The notes beneath the pieces were generated by a model. It had not been told where the DNA came from and did not search any database. It saw only the letters and a program-made list of their open reading frames with translations. The position numbers and the translations under genes were made by a program. A stretch of DNA of 64,000 bases. It comes from Latrodectus hesperus. Its lineage: Eukaryota > Arthropoda > Arachnida > Araneae > Theridiidae. How positions within the stretch are numbered: the stretch's first letter is position 1; each line of letters begins with the position of its first letter. The DNA lies in the NCBI GenBank assembly GCA_037975125.1, contig CM075862.1:17477283-17541282 (forward strand). The letters are read 5' to 3'. Shown piece by piece: positions 24,561-34,830 of this stretch.

Positions 24561-24998
24561 TGATGGATCACATTATGATGCCAATGGTTGATTGTTTTTT
24601 TAAGCTATTTACTATTTTCTGAGAGTGCTTAATCCTCAAATGGAATATTGCAGCACGTGTGTTTGTGGAAACTGCAATTATTTGTCAATTCATATGAATA
24701 TTACGACGCGTAACCCTGTTAATATTCTGGTCCTTCTATTTTGTTTTTGAATACGCGGATGATAAAATAAACTTTTTAAATAATACACTTTTTAATTTAA
24801 TGACTTACATATTTCAAACTTTCTGATCATGGGTCACATTAGAGTTGGTATCTATTCTATTTACGTTGAAACTCATTTGAAGAATTGTAAACAAAAGAAT
24901 TCTATACAGAAATCTCGTAAAAGATTTTTGGAGTGTTTCTCCAAGCTCTTTATAGTCTGGTTTTTTCCGATATATCCCCTCACATACATGTTGCTTAT

Positions 24999-25214
24999 TG
25001 TAATGTCTCACCATCGGCACTTTCGATTTTAAGATCCTATGTTTTTTTTTTTTTGTTTTGTTTTGATTTTCAGAGAGACTCTCGTTGTACGCGAAGCAGG
25101 CGAGAGAGATTGTCGCGAACCCATACATGGCTCCTTGTAAATTTTGTTCATTTTTTAATTAAATGTGTATGTTTCAAAATTGGAGTCATTTATTTGTTTG
25201 TTTGTTTCATAACA
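24999..25214 (+). repeat. 5' LTR (216 bp)
   Basis: It starts TGTAATGTCTCACCATCGGC and ends TTGTTTGTTTCATAACA. The T tract near 25042 is 13 T, G, 4 T, G, 4 T, against 24 T, G, 4 T in the 3' LTR. No other difference was seen. Confidence 0.95.
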
Positions 25215-25226
25215 AACTTATGTTTT

Positions 25227-25243
25227 TGGTGGCAGCGGTTTGA
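25227..25243 (+). promoter_or_regulatory. candidate tRNA primer-binding site
   Basis: TGGTGGCAGCGGTTTGA lies 12 bp after the 5' LTR. It begins with TGG, the complement of the tRNA 3' CCA end. The primer tRNA was not identified, and the gap from the LTR is larger than usual, so the call is tentative. Confidence 0.4.
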
Positions 25244-25436
25244 TGCTTTTTTAATGCTTTGCATTAGCATCCATTATGGAAATTAATTATGTGCACTATA
25301 TTGGATTACGTGCCGCAATGTTGGAATACAGGTAGGCCATTTTGATCAATCTTTCTCTGGCTACTATTGAAAATAAATAGTTTGGAATGTTATAGAAATT
25401 TATAGAATATTTAGTTCCAATGTTATTTACGTGATT

Positions 25437-25632
25437 TTCATGTTATATCAGTTAATTTTGTTTATAAGTTTGTAAATGGTGTATTCCATATTACAAAGCT
25501 AATTTCTGTATTTCGTGTATTCGAATTTACAGTGTTCATGCTATATCAATTAATTTTGCTTATAAGTTTGTAAATGGTGTATTCCATGTTACAAAGCTAA
25601 TTTCTGTATTTCGTGTATTCGAATTTACAGTG
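25437..25632 (+). repeat. 98-bp tandem duplication in the element leader
   Basis: Two head-to-tail copies (25437-25534 and 25535-25632), starting TTCATG and ending TTTACAGTG, differ at only a few positions. They lie in the untranslated leader between the LTR and gag. Confidence 0.93.
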
Positions 25633-26585
25633 TAATATTTTTTATAAGAAAAGTGTATCTTATTATAAATTTGCATTTCATAATTTTTATGTGGTTGATG
25701 TATTTCAATTCACGTAGGAATATGTTAAAATAACTATGTTGTTATAGATTAATGTGTAAAATCGAAAGTACACTTAAATTCATAATTTTTTGAATGTTTC
25801 ACTGAAAGTAGATTTTATGAAAGTAATATATACTTTAGAAAGGTTTTGATTTCGTTATGTGAAAACGAAAGTACATGATTACAAATAGGTTTGAATTTAA
25901 AGTAATGTGAGATTTATTGATATGTTTTTAATTTTTGTTTGTAAAGTATCAAACTGATTTATTTGATATTTAGAAACGCATGTTTATTTTCATTGATAAA
26001 GATTTGAAAAGATATTTTCTTACTGTTTAAAATATCGTACGTTATTATCATTTTCATGTCGTGTATGATTAACTGAACTAAGTTTATTGATTTAAAATCG
26101 AAAGCTGATTTCTGGTTTAGATTAGTTAAAGCTTTTAATTTATATTGTTGTTAAGAATTGTAGAGTGTTCTATATTTTGAATTAAATAAGGATTCAAAAA
26201 TAATATAATTTCATTTTCTGTTTTAATATAATAGTATTTGTATAAGAATCTGATTTTATAAATTTATACATTTTTGATTAATAATTCAATTTATCTGAGT
26301 ATTAAGCATTAGCTTGGTGATAAAAAAACTTGAAATCGAGAGTAGAAGATTTAATAAACTTGTTCTTCTTCTCAAAATATATGATTTTCTATCTATACAC
26401 TATTTGTTGTATTACAATATAGTTTGTTTTCATTTAAGTTTTTTAAATGTTATGGATATGTTTATATTAGTAGAGTGTGTTAAATAATTTCTATAGTTAT
26501 TTACGAAATTTTGCATATAGGTGGGTGTAGTCTGTTGTTTCTCTCATTATTGCATCTCTTCTGAGATAAAGCGTTAATAAATAAA

Positions 26586-29500
26586 ATGGCTTTTTTAGCA
26601 CGGGGGAAAAAGGGAGATTTAGTAGAAGTAGCTGAAGAGTTAGGGGAAATGGTTCCAGATTCTTTTAAAATCCCAGATATTAAAAAATTAATTTTAACTA
26701 GTAAAAACTTTAACGAGGAAGAAGTAAAATGTATATTAGATAGGGTAATCGAGGAAAGAGTTAAAAGGGAACAGGAAGAAAAAGAGGAAAGAATTAGGCG
26801 AGAAGAAAAAGAAGAAAGAATTAGACGTGAAGAAAGAGAACATATTTTGGAAATGAAACGTCTGGAAATCTCTTCAAATGCTGCAATTTCGAACACAGAA
26901 TCAGTTACAAATAGGACTGAACATGCTCAAAAAATTCAATTAATGCAAATAACGCCAAAATTCGATGAAAGGAAAGATGAGATGAGTTTATACTTAATAA
27001 ATTTTGAGCGTAGAGCAGAAATGGCTCATATTCCAAAAAACGAATGGGTAGTTTATCTTGTAAGTGCTTTACCTTCAGAGATATCTAACATGTTAGCTAG
27101 AGAACCTCCAGAAAGGGCTGATGATTACGATTACGTGAAGGAAATTATTCTTAAACGATTCAAGTTAAATAGCGAAAAATTAAGACAATTGTTTCTTAGA
27201 CACCAGAAAACGTCAGACAAATCATGGAGAAATTATGCACAAGAATTGAATAGTTACTTTACGGAATGGCTTACGGAATTAGAAATAACGACATTTGAAC
27301 AGCTTAAGGAACTAATGGTAACAGATCAATTGAAACGTCGTGTGCCAATTGAAATTAAGGAACATTTTTTGGCGGAATGGCTTAAAATAAATTCGCCGTA
27401 TGATCTGGCAGAGAAAATAGATGAATATGAAAGTTTAAGAGATAGTTTTAAGACGAAAGATTTTACAAAACTCCCTCGAAATAATTTTGGTTTTCGTCAA
27501 CAAAATGAAAACCGTGCCTTTAAGTTTAATGAAGTAGTTCGGAATCATAAATCTCATGTTCCTAAAAGAGTCGAGAATAAAAATTCTAATTATTCACATG
27601 AAAAGGAATTCGAAAAAAGAAAACAACTCCGATGTTATGAATGTGGTTCTTATAGTCATTTGCGGCCTCAGTGTGACAAAATAAAAAAGAACTTAGAATC
27701 GGTAGCATCCAACGAAATTGCTAGAAGTACATTTAATGAGTTGATGGCTCCTTACACTAGTATCGGCACTGTTAATGGAATTCAAATGCCAATCTTAAGA
27801 GACACTGGAGCAACTCTTGATTTGATTTGTGGAAAATACGTGAAACCTGATATGTTCACGAAGGAAAAGGTTTGGCTAAGAACACCTCTTGATGAAACTT
27901 TAGTATGCTTACCTATTGCCGAGGTTGAAATAAATTGTGAATTAGGTCACATTTTGACAAAGGCAGCAGTTCTTCGAGATTCTTTGGATCAAGGAAGATA
28001 TTTACTGGGAAACAAAACAGCCGCTTTATTTGAGGAAATTAAAAAGCATGAGGAGGTGAAAATACATATGATAAATGCTATAGAAACTCGAGCTCAAAAA
28101 AGACGGAAGGAAAATAGCACGAATAAAGAGATTATTGATTCTGAAATAGAATCTTCTAGGTCTTGCTTCCTAACTAAACAAAATGAAGAATTAGAGCAAA
28201 ATACAATTTTGCCACCATTAGAAACCGAAGTTGAAGGGATGGATTTGATAAAAACATCTCCAGAAGAATTTGCTCGGGAACAAAAGGTGTGCGAAGATTT
28301 GAAACCTCTTTTTGAGCAAGCTAAACGACAATCTTCAAAAGACAATAAATATATTATAATAAATCAATTGTTGTTTTATAATAAAATGGACAATGATGGA
28401 ACTGTAAGAAGATTATTAGTTGTGCCCAAGAAGTTTCGCAACCAACTAAAAGGGATCTGCCATGAGATAACTGCAGCTCATTTAGGTATAACTAAAACAA
28501 AAGATATGCTGTGCAAAACTTTCTACTGGCCTAACTGCTTTAAAGAAATTGAAAATTTTGTTAAATCTTGTGACAAATGTCAACGAGTAGGAAAGCCTCA
28601 AGATAAGAAAAGGGCTCCTTTGAAACTGGTTCCAGTAATTCCGGAAATATTTACAAGAATTAACGTTGATGCATGTGGTCCTTTACCTATAACTTCCTGT
28701 GGTAACCGGTATATTATAACAGCCATTTGCATGTCATCCAAGTATCCAGATGCCATCCCAGTACCAGATATACGTTCTACTACTGTGATTGATGCTTTTC
28801 TTCAGATATTTAGCCGCATGGGTTTTCCTAGGGAGTTGCAAAGTGATCAAGGAACATCTTTCATGAGTGTCCTGACATCAGAATTTTTAGAAAAATTTGG
28901 TATTAAAGTTGTGCATAGTTCCGTTCAGCATCCCCAAAGCAATCCTGTTGAGAGATTGCATAGAACTTTAAAGAGAATACTGAAAGTCCTTTGCTTAGAA
29001 AAGGGTACAGATTGGGAGAAGATTTTACCTCAGGCACTTTTTGCTCTTAGAACTTGCATTCATGATAGCACTGGATATTCTCCTGCAGAATTAGTCCATG
29101 GTCGGAACTTAAGAACACCCGTAACACTATTATATGAAAATCTAACTGGTAAAACCATTGAAGAAGATAGTGTGATTGCTTACGTTTTTAATCTTTTAAA
29201 TAGAATGAAAAGATGCCAAGAATTAGCTGTGAAAAATATGACAGAGGCTAAAGAAAAACAGAAACTTTGGTATGACCGTAAGGCTACGAAAAGAGAATTT
29301 AAAGAAAATGATCTTGTGTTAGTTGTTGCATCTTCTAGATCGAACAAATTTTCTGTTCATTGGATAGGTCCAGGAAAAGTAGTAAAACGACTATCGGACA
29401 CAAATTACGTAATACAATTTCCCGATAAGGAAAAATTACATGTATACCATGTAAATATGTTAAAACCTTATTTTCAGCGTCCAGAGGATGTTAATTTAAT

Positions 29501-31016
29501 TTTTACCTCTAATTCTGATAATGAAGATATTGATTCTGAGAAAGAAGATATCCCAAGTTTTGAAATTAATTCATCTACCCTTTTAGAGACTTTTCCTGAA
29601 AGCTGTTTTAATGAAAAGTTAGAGGACGATCAGAAGAAACAATTGAGTAGACTTTTGATTCAATTTATTGATATTTTTTCAAATGAACCAGGTTGTACAG
29701 AACTGGCTGAACTTGACATCGAGTTAGAATCTAATAAATCTATTATAGCTAAACCATATCGAATGTCCCCACGACAGACAGAAATTCTGAAATCGGAAGT
29801 AGACAAGATGTTGAAATTGAAGGTGGTGGAACCAGGTGAATCCGATTACACATCACCTTTAATATTAGTTGAAGCTCCTGGAAAAGAACCTCGTCCGTGC
29901 ATTGATTATCGCAGGTTAAATGAGGTTACCAGAACGCAATATTATCCATTACCAAATATTGAAGAGCGTGTTGAATCCGTTTCGAAAGCGAAGTTCATAT
30001 CTTTATTAGACTTAACACGAGGTTATTGGCAGATACCTTTGAGTCCTAAGGCTCAAAGATATGCTGCATTTACGACGACATTTGGTGTTTATAAACCTTT
30101 GAGAATGGCATTCGGTTTGAAGAATGCTCCTTACTATTTCAGTAAGTTAATGGCTGATTTATTAAAAAATTGCGAACATTTTGCTGTGCCTTATTTAGAT
30201 GACATAGCTATATATTCACTTACCTGGTCTGATCATATCCAACATCTTAAATGTGTTCTGGAGAAGATTCGATTTGCGAAATTGACTGTAAAACCCCTTA
30301 AGTGCAAATTCGCTCAACTTCGTGTTAAATATTTGGGACACTTTGTAGGACAAGGTCAAAGAACACCAGGGGATATTAAAGTGAAAGCCATTACCGATTT
30401 CGAACGTCCTTCAAGCAAAACCGAAGTACGAGCTTTCCTAGGTCTTGTTGGGTACTGTCGCAAGTATATACCAGAATTTTCGGTAGTTGCTGCGCCTTTA
30501 TCCGACCTGTTAAAAGGGAAGTCCAAGAAAGGAACTGTAATATGGAATAATAACTGCGAAAAGGCATTCATAGAATTAAAGAACACTTTAATAAAGAAGC
30601 CTGTACTTTACAGTCCAGACTTTCAAAAACAATTTATCATTCAATGTGATGCCTCAAACTTAGGAATAGGTGTAGTTTTATCCCAGAGAGATCAAAATGG
30701 AAATGAACACCCTATCCTATTTCTGAGTAAAAAATTTTCGAAATCTGAGAAAAATTATAGCATTATAGAAATGGAATGTGCAGCAATAATTTTTGCTGTT
30801 ACTAAATTAAAATATTATTTAGATGGTCAGTATAAATTTATTATCGAAACTGATCATAACCCTTTAGTTTGGTTAAAACATCATACAGGATCTAATCCCA
30901 GACTCTTAAGGTGGGCTTTGGTGCTTCAAAGCCTAAATTTTGATATTGTTCACAGAAAGGGCAAATTACATCAGAATGCCGATAGTCTCAGTAGAATGCT
31001 GAATAACCAAACTTAA
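26586..31016 (+). CDS. Gag-Pol polyprotein, order Gag-PR-IN-RT-RH
   Basis: One frame of 1476 residues without stops. Residues 55-95 form a charged Arg/Glu coiled coil. Residues 110-290 resemble retrotransposon Gag, followed by a CX2CX4HX4C zinc knuckle (C350, C353, H358, C363). The aspartic protease motif is RDTGAT (D406). The integrase follows: H2C2 zinc site (H626, H632, C662, C665), catalytic D695, D754 and E789, and a GPF/Y-like block (WIGPGKVV...HVNMLKPYF, about 926-963). Only then comes the reverse transcriptase, with LLDLTRGYWQI (about 1140) and YLDD (1203-1206), then RNase H (D1355, E1397, D1423 with adjacent H1424). The protein ends right after RNase H at RKGKLHQNADSLSR. RT and RNase H are Gypsy-like. 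All catalytic residues looked for are present. No gag/pol frameshift is needed, so Gag and Pol would come from one precursor unless expression is regulated otherwise. Confidence 0.95.
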   Translation: MAFLARGKKGDLVEVAEELGEMVPDSFKIPDIKKLILTSKNFNEEEVKCILDRVIEERVKREQEEKEERIRREEKEERIRREEREHILEMKRLEISSNAAISNTESVTNRTEHAQKIQLMQITPKFDERKDEMSLYLINFERRAEMAHIPKNEWVVYLVSALPSEISNMLAREPPERADDYDYVKEIILKRFKLNSEKLRQLFLRHQKTSDKSWRNYAQELNSYFTEWLTELEITTFEQLKELMVTDQLKRRVPIEIKEHFLAEWLKINSPYDLAEKIDEYESLRDSFKTKDFTKLPRNNFGFRQQNENRAFKFNEVVRNHKSHVPKRVENKNSNYSHEKEFEKRKQLRCYECGSYSHLRPQCDKIKKNLESVASNEIARSTFNELMAPYTSIGTVNGIQMPILRDTGATLDLICGKYVKPDMFTKEKVWLRTPLDETLVCLPIAEVEINCELGHILTKAAVLRDSLDQGRYLLGNKTAALFEEIKKHEEVKIHMINAIETRAQKRRKENSTNKEIIDSEIESSRSCFLTKQNEELEQNTILPPLETEVEGMDLIKTSPEEFAREQKVCEDLKPLFEQAKRQSSKDNKYIIINQLLFYNKMDNDGTVRRLLVVPKKFRNQLKGICHEITAAHLGITKTKDMLCKTFYWPNCFKEIENFVKSCDKCQRVGKPQDKKRAPLKLVPVIPEIFTRINVDACGPLPITSCGNRYIITAICMSSKYPDAIPVPDIRSTTVIDAFLQIFSRMGFPRELQSDQGTSFMSVLTSEFLEKFGIKVVHSSVQHPQSNPVERLHRTLKRILKVLCLEKGTDWEKILPQALFALRTCIHDSTGYSPAELVHGRNLRTPVTLLYENLTGKTIEEDSVIAYVFNLLNRMKRCQELAVKNMTEAKEKQKLWYDRKATKREFKENDLVLVVASSRSNKFSVHWIGPGKVVKRLSDTNYVIQFPDKEKLHVYHVNMLKPYFQRPEDVNLIFTSNSDNEDIDSEKEDIPSFEINSSTLLETFPESCFNEKLEDDQKKQLSRLLIQFIDIFSNEPGCTELAELDIELESNKSIIAKPYRMSPRQTEILKSEVDKMLKLKVVEPGESDYTSPLILVEAPGKEPRPCIDYRRLNEVTRTQYYPLPNIEERVESVSKAKFISLLDLTRGYWQIPLSPKAQRYAAFTTTFGVYKPLRMAFGLKNAPYYFSKLMADLLKNCEHFAVPYLDDIAIYSLTWSDHIQHLKCVLEKIRFAKLTVKPLKCKFAQLRVKYLGHFVGQGQRTPGDIKVKAITDFERPSSKTEVRAFLGLVGYCRKYIPEFSVVAAPLSDLLKGKSKKGTVIWNNNCEKAFIELKNTLIKKPVLYSPDFQKQFIIQCDASNLGIGVVLSQRDQNGNEHPILFLSKKFSKSEKNYSIIEMECAAIIFAVTKLKYYLDGQYKFIIETDHNPLVWLKHHTGSNPRLLRWALVLQSLNFDIVHRKGKLHQNADSLSRMLNNQT

Positions 31017-31402
31017 TTATTTTCTTTTTTCTCAGATATTAAATTAAAATGTTTTTTTTAATACAAACTTCAATTGTTGTTACATGTGTACATAATAAAA
31101 AAAATGTTTTTTATAGTAAAAATGTGTCTATTTGTAAGTTTAGTTAAGGTTGAAAATTCTGTTGTGTTAGATAATTATTTTGTGCTATTTTGATATAATT
31201 TTATTTTATATTTAATATTATATAATTCCATATAATATTGTGTTTCAGCCAGAGTCCGATTGATCAGGGCTATCTGTAATATTAAATTTTGCTCTTTGTT
31301 GTTTGTGTGTGTTTTTTTTCTTTTTTATTTGCAGGTTGATTTCCTTAGAATGAGAAGAGAAAAAAAAAAAAAAACTCCGGGGAAGGAAGGAATAATTTAG
31401 TC
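31017..31402 (+). other. 3' untranslated spacer of the LTR element
   Basis: AT-rich sequence between the polyprotein stop and the 3' LTR. It ends with a purine-rich run (about 31350-31392, an A tract then GGGGAAGGAAGG). This may contain the polypurine tract, although 10 bp of other sequence separates it from the LTR. Confidence 0.5.
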
Positions 31403-31624
31403 TGTAATGTCTCACCATCGGCACTTTCGATTTTAAGATCCTATGTTTTTTTTTTTTTTTTTTTTTTTTGTTTTGATTTTCAGAGAGACTCTCGTTGTAC
31501 GCGAAGCAGGCGAGAGAGATTGTCGCGAACCCATACATGGCTCCTTGTAAATTTTGTTCATTTTTTAATTAAATGTGTATGTTTCAAAATTGGAGTCATT
31601 TATTTGTTTGTTTGTTTCATAACA
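31403..31624 (+). repeat. 3' LTR (222 bp)
   Basis: It is identical to the 5' LTR apart from the T-tract length and interruption pattern, a 6-bp difference. Confidence 0.95.
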
Positions 31625-32049
31625 TTATGTTCCATGATGAAGAACACTAACCTAAAATTAGATATTTATTGATAGATTTCAACGTGAAAGAAAAGTTTTC
31701 TGAAATATTTTACGGTATTTCGCAATATCATGATTTTTTACTGTTTTAGAATATTTTTGAGATATGTCTATGCTGTTAAGTTCATGATTTTACATATTAT
31801 CTCATTTGTAAATGATTTGAATATTCTCAATTCCATTGTTCCATACATTCTTGAATAATATGAGATAAAAATTACCATGTCAATTGATATTATAAGGGTT
31901 TGCTTTCTTATAGGATTTAAAACATTTTACACAATACGTGAACCTCTAATTTTCTCCTTTTTTCGAACTTAAAAAATCACTTTCAAATCATAAATATGTA
32001 ATATAAACTATTAAAAAATAGAAAAGAAACCCACAAAATTCACTCCCAA

Positions 32050-32178
32050 GAACCTACCCGAGACGCATGCAGGCTGAAGGTAGAAACGCAACATCCAACT
32101 TCCATTGTTCAACAGCTAATGGCATCGAACCCGGAACTTTACATTCCAAAGAGCGCTGTCTTATTATTAGGCCATTTT
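32050..32178 (-). mobile_element. tRNA-derived SINE relic (unit 2)
   Basis: Counterpart of 12915-13062. The box-A-like ATGGCCTAATAATAAGACAGC is kept, while box B reads GGTTCGATGCC with one change from the consensus. Confidence 0.4.
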
Positions 32179-32894
32179 AAGTAATTTTAAGTAGGCCATT
32201 TACTTCTAATTTTTATACTTATTCTATCTATTCATTTTTTGTTTAACACAATTGCATAAATATATTTCTTAAGCACAAATTTTACATCACCAAGCATAAT
32301 TAAATATTTTCAGTAGTTTCGCTTGAGAATCTGTGATTTTTTAATAGGAATTAATTTTCCTTTTTTTTTTCTAAAGCCTCGGGAACCGTTTATTTTTCTA
32401 TTGTTGATACTTAAGAATCTACACAAATAAATTCAAAACACTTTTCCCTTGACACTTGAGAAAAAGGACAGGTTTTTATTTCTATCTTTTCTCAATATTT
32501 TTATTCTTCCAATATTCTTGTTTTTAATTTCCATCTGTATTTTATTTCCTATTTTTATTACTCTAATTGTTTTCTTAAGTTTTCTGAATGTTTTATATCT
32601 TGCTCTTATTAGAATTGTTTTTCTAATTACTTAAAGAAAATCATTCCAGCATTTTTACTTACCTTTTTTTATTTATCCAGCTAAAATTTCTAGAAGTTTT
32701 AACATTATTATTTAATTAATGAATTCAATTTTACTTTAATCTATCTGTCAATCTACCTATATAATATATATATTTTATTATTATTATTATTAACAACTTT
32801 TTGAAAATATACTGGAAATAATTATTTTCCTTTATATAGCTCTGTCGGTTAATTTCTATGATTAACTTCCGACTATATAAAAATGTTTGTAAAT

Positions 32895-32895
<1 letters not shown>

Positions 32896-32984
<89 letters not shown>
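32896..32984. repeat. (TA)n microsatellite, about 89 bp
   Basis: An uninterrupted TA run. The aligned place in unit 1 (about 13755-13780) has ordinary AT-rich sequence, so the expansion happened after duplication. Confidence 0.95.
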
Positions 32985-32985
<1 letters not shown>

Positions 32986-33400
32986 GAGTAATTACAATTT
33001 TCTAACTTAAGTTTGAAAAAACTAATTATAGATTATAAAAAATGCAAAAACAATCTTACTAAAAAAGGACTTATTTTGATAAATTTTAAATCCAAGATGA
33101 TTAGAACGTATTTTAAGAATTATAGTACAAAGAAGTCCACGAAAACTTTCTCAATTGAAGAATGGCCAGTTGAGGATACTATTACGATTAGAGGAAAACG
33201 TTTCAGATTTAATCTTTTCCCGACGTCTTTCACACAAATCTTTTACTTTATTCAAATAACCTTGCTAACGGAATGGTATATTTCACTCTATTTTTTAGCC
33301 TATTTGTTTTATTTTACCTGTAGGTGTTGCGCAGATTTAGAGAAATTCTTAACTTGCGCAATAAATTCTCTCTGATTTTTTTATATTTTTAAATAAATTT

Positions 33401-34678
33401 ATTGAAATGAAAAAATAATCAGCATCTTCTATGTTAACTCATTACTCTACATGAAAAAATTTGAAATAAGTTTTATTTATTCTTAGTTCAACAAAATTAT
33501 AAAAATAAATTTTTGGAAAAAAAGCACTTAAAATATTTGCAAATTCGCATTGCTATAGATGAACACAAATCGAAATTTCAGTGATTTTTGTTGCAGTGGT
33601 TTATTCTCAAGCGATGATGCCGCTTTGACTGGACTCGTGATGCTTTAGTTCCTTTTCATGGGAGAATTCACTTGCTGTCAATAACTTACTCGAGTTGCTT
33701 CAGTATAGTATGAACATATAAATGCGTTAATTTTTATTGAATGCCTTATTAAAATTTATAAATGTTCTTGTTTTTAGTTCACTGATTCGCAGCTTCAATT
33801 TCCGCCTGAAGCTTGGTTATTTGTTGTGATTCAGAATCATCCATAATCTTAATCAAGAAGAAACAATCGCTGGGCGACAAACTAATTTATTACGCTTATA
33901 TCAACTGCCCCAAGTCCGATGGTTTACTCGGGTGACATAAATGTCTCCTAAACAAATTGCAATTTGGAAAAAAAAATCATTATTTTGAATGATATTCATA
34001 ATTTACTTGGTTTTGTTCAAAACGCACTGTTTTGTACCAAAAAGTGAGATCTTGCGAACAAATCAGCTAAAAATAAATCAAATGAGGTGTGGAACGTTGA
34101 AATTTGTTACAAAGTCATTAAATGTTGCAGATAGGGACTCTTTTCAACCGCGTACTAATGGATTGCCAATATGAGTTGCATTGGAAAAACCCAAAATACT
34201 TTCACAAATCGAAAAAAAATAGCAAATTTTCTTACTTTAATAAATCTAGAGTAATGTAGAATAAATGAAAAATCTAACCATATCCTTATATGTTAGCCCC
34301 AGTTATAACACATAAATGATAGTTTTTAATAGGTAGATCAACTCGCCCCCCTCTCCCTCCATTCTTAATGCTAGCAGAGCTCTAGAACGCTATAATCAGT
34401 GTTAATTGCGCTTTAATTTAATTAAAAAAGTTGTAATCCAAATTTTCAAACGAATCCGAATGTTGTTAGTTTGCCAGATATAAGCTTATCCTTGAAGCCT
34501 TTATCAAAATCCACTACAAAAATTTGGTGGACCCACAGGATATTATTTACGTAATTATTTTATATTATTTTTAAATTTTAAAGTACGTTAAGTTCTTGCT
34601 TCACAGAACGAGTTATTATGATTTTACTCGATACATTAAATATCTATATGTTATTTAATTCTTATTTATTTTACACAG
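33401..34678. other. spacer upstream of a candidate terminal exon
   Basis: AT-rich with a few less AT-rich patches (about 33590-33660, 33785-33940 and 34350-34400). No convincing exon was identified. It may be intron of the gene ending at 34830. Confidence 0.45.
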
Positions 34679-34830
34679 GTGTGAATGAAGCGCTCAATTA
34701 TGTTGCTTCGGAGTTAGTGCATCAAAACGACTGCTACTACAGCTATCATGCCAAATTGGCCATCACATCGAGTGGTATTGGCTTTCTGCGGCTGCCCTAT
34801 GAAGAAGAACAAGAGGAAGTGCAAATCTGA
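34679..34830 (+). CDS. candidate terminal coding exon of an unidentified gene
   Basis: A good acceptor (TTATTTTACACAG) is followed by 152 bp of clearly less AT-rich, codon-like sequence ending in TGA. The frame, entered after two bases, has the C-terminal part YYSYHAKLAITSSGIGFLRL and an acidic tail (EEEQEEVQI). Possible polyadenylation signals follow, such as AATAAA at 35346-35351. No protein family is recognised and no upstream exon was found, so the gene may start far to the left or this could be a retained fragment. Confidence 0.5.

Larger units (their letters stand above)
24999..31624 (+). mobile_element. full-length LTR retrotransposon, Ty3/Gypsy with integrase before reverse transcriptase (Gmr1-like order)
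   Basis: The element is complete: 5' LTR, putative primer-binding site, 1.37-kb leader, one gag-pol frame, 3' spacer and 3' LTR. It is flanked by a 4-bp duplication TTAT (24995-24998 and 31625-31628). The LTRs begin TG and end CA and differ visibly only in a T-rich tract. Unit 1 is empty at the matching site (about 12545). No envelope frame is present. Intact coding capacity and near-identical LTRs point to a recent insertion. Confidence 0.95.
15275..33400 (+). repeat. segmental duplication, unit 2 (expanded by insertions)
   Basis: This is the direct repeat partner of 6890-14110. Its extra length is mostly explained by inserted elements at 16766-18180, 19355-19583, 21442-23054 and 24999-31624. 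Smaller differences also exist: about 600 bp at 23515-24130 and about 190 bp near 33000-33215 are missing from unit 1, and a TA run has expanded at 32896-32984. The main gene in this copy is dead (19844-21100). Ends are approximate. Confidence 0.82.

Noticed and set aside
24814..25286. Open frames on both strands over the 5' LTR
   Set aside because: They cross the junction of genomic flank and LTR and reappear at the 3' LTR because the repeat is the same; not genes.
33013..33375. 120-codon plus-strand frame
   Set aside because: It straddles a border between sequence aligned to unit 1 non-coding DNA and an indel; AT-driven composition and no motif.
33779..33844. Minus-strand 21-codon frame starting MDDSESQQITKLQ in a less AT-rich patch, with a possible GT donor near its end
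   Set aside because: Too short, no recognisable family, and no matching downstream exon was seen; kept only as a note.
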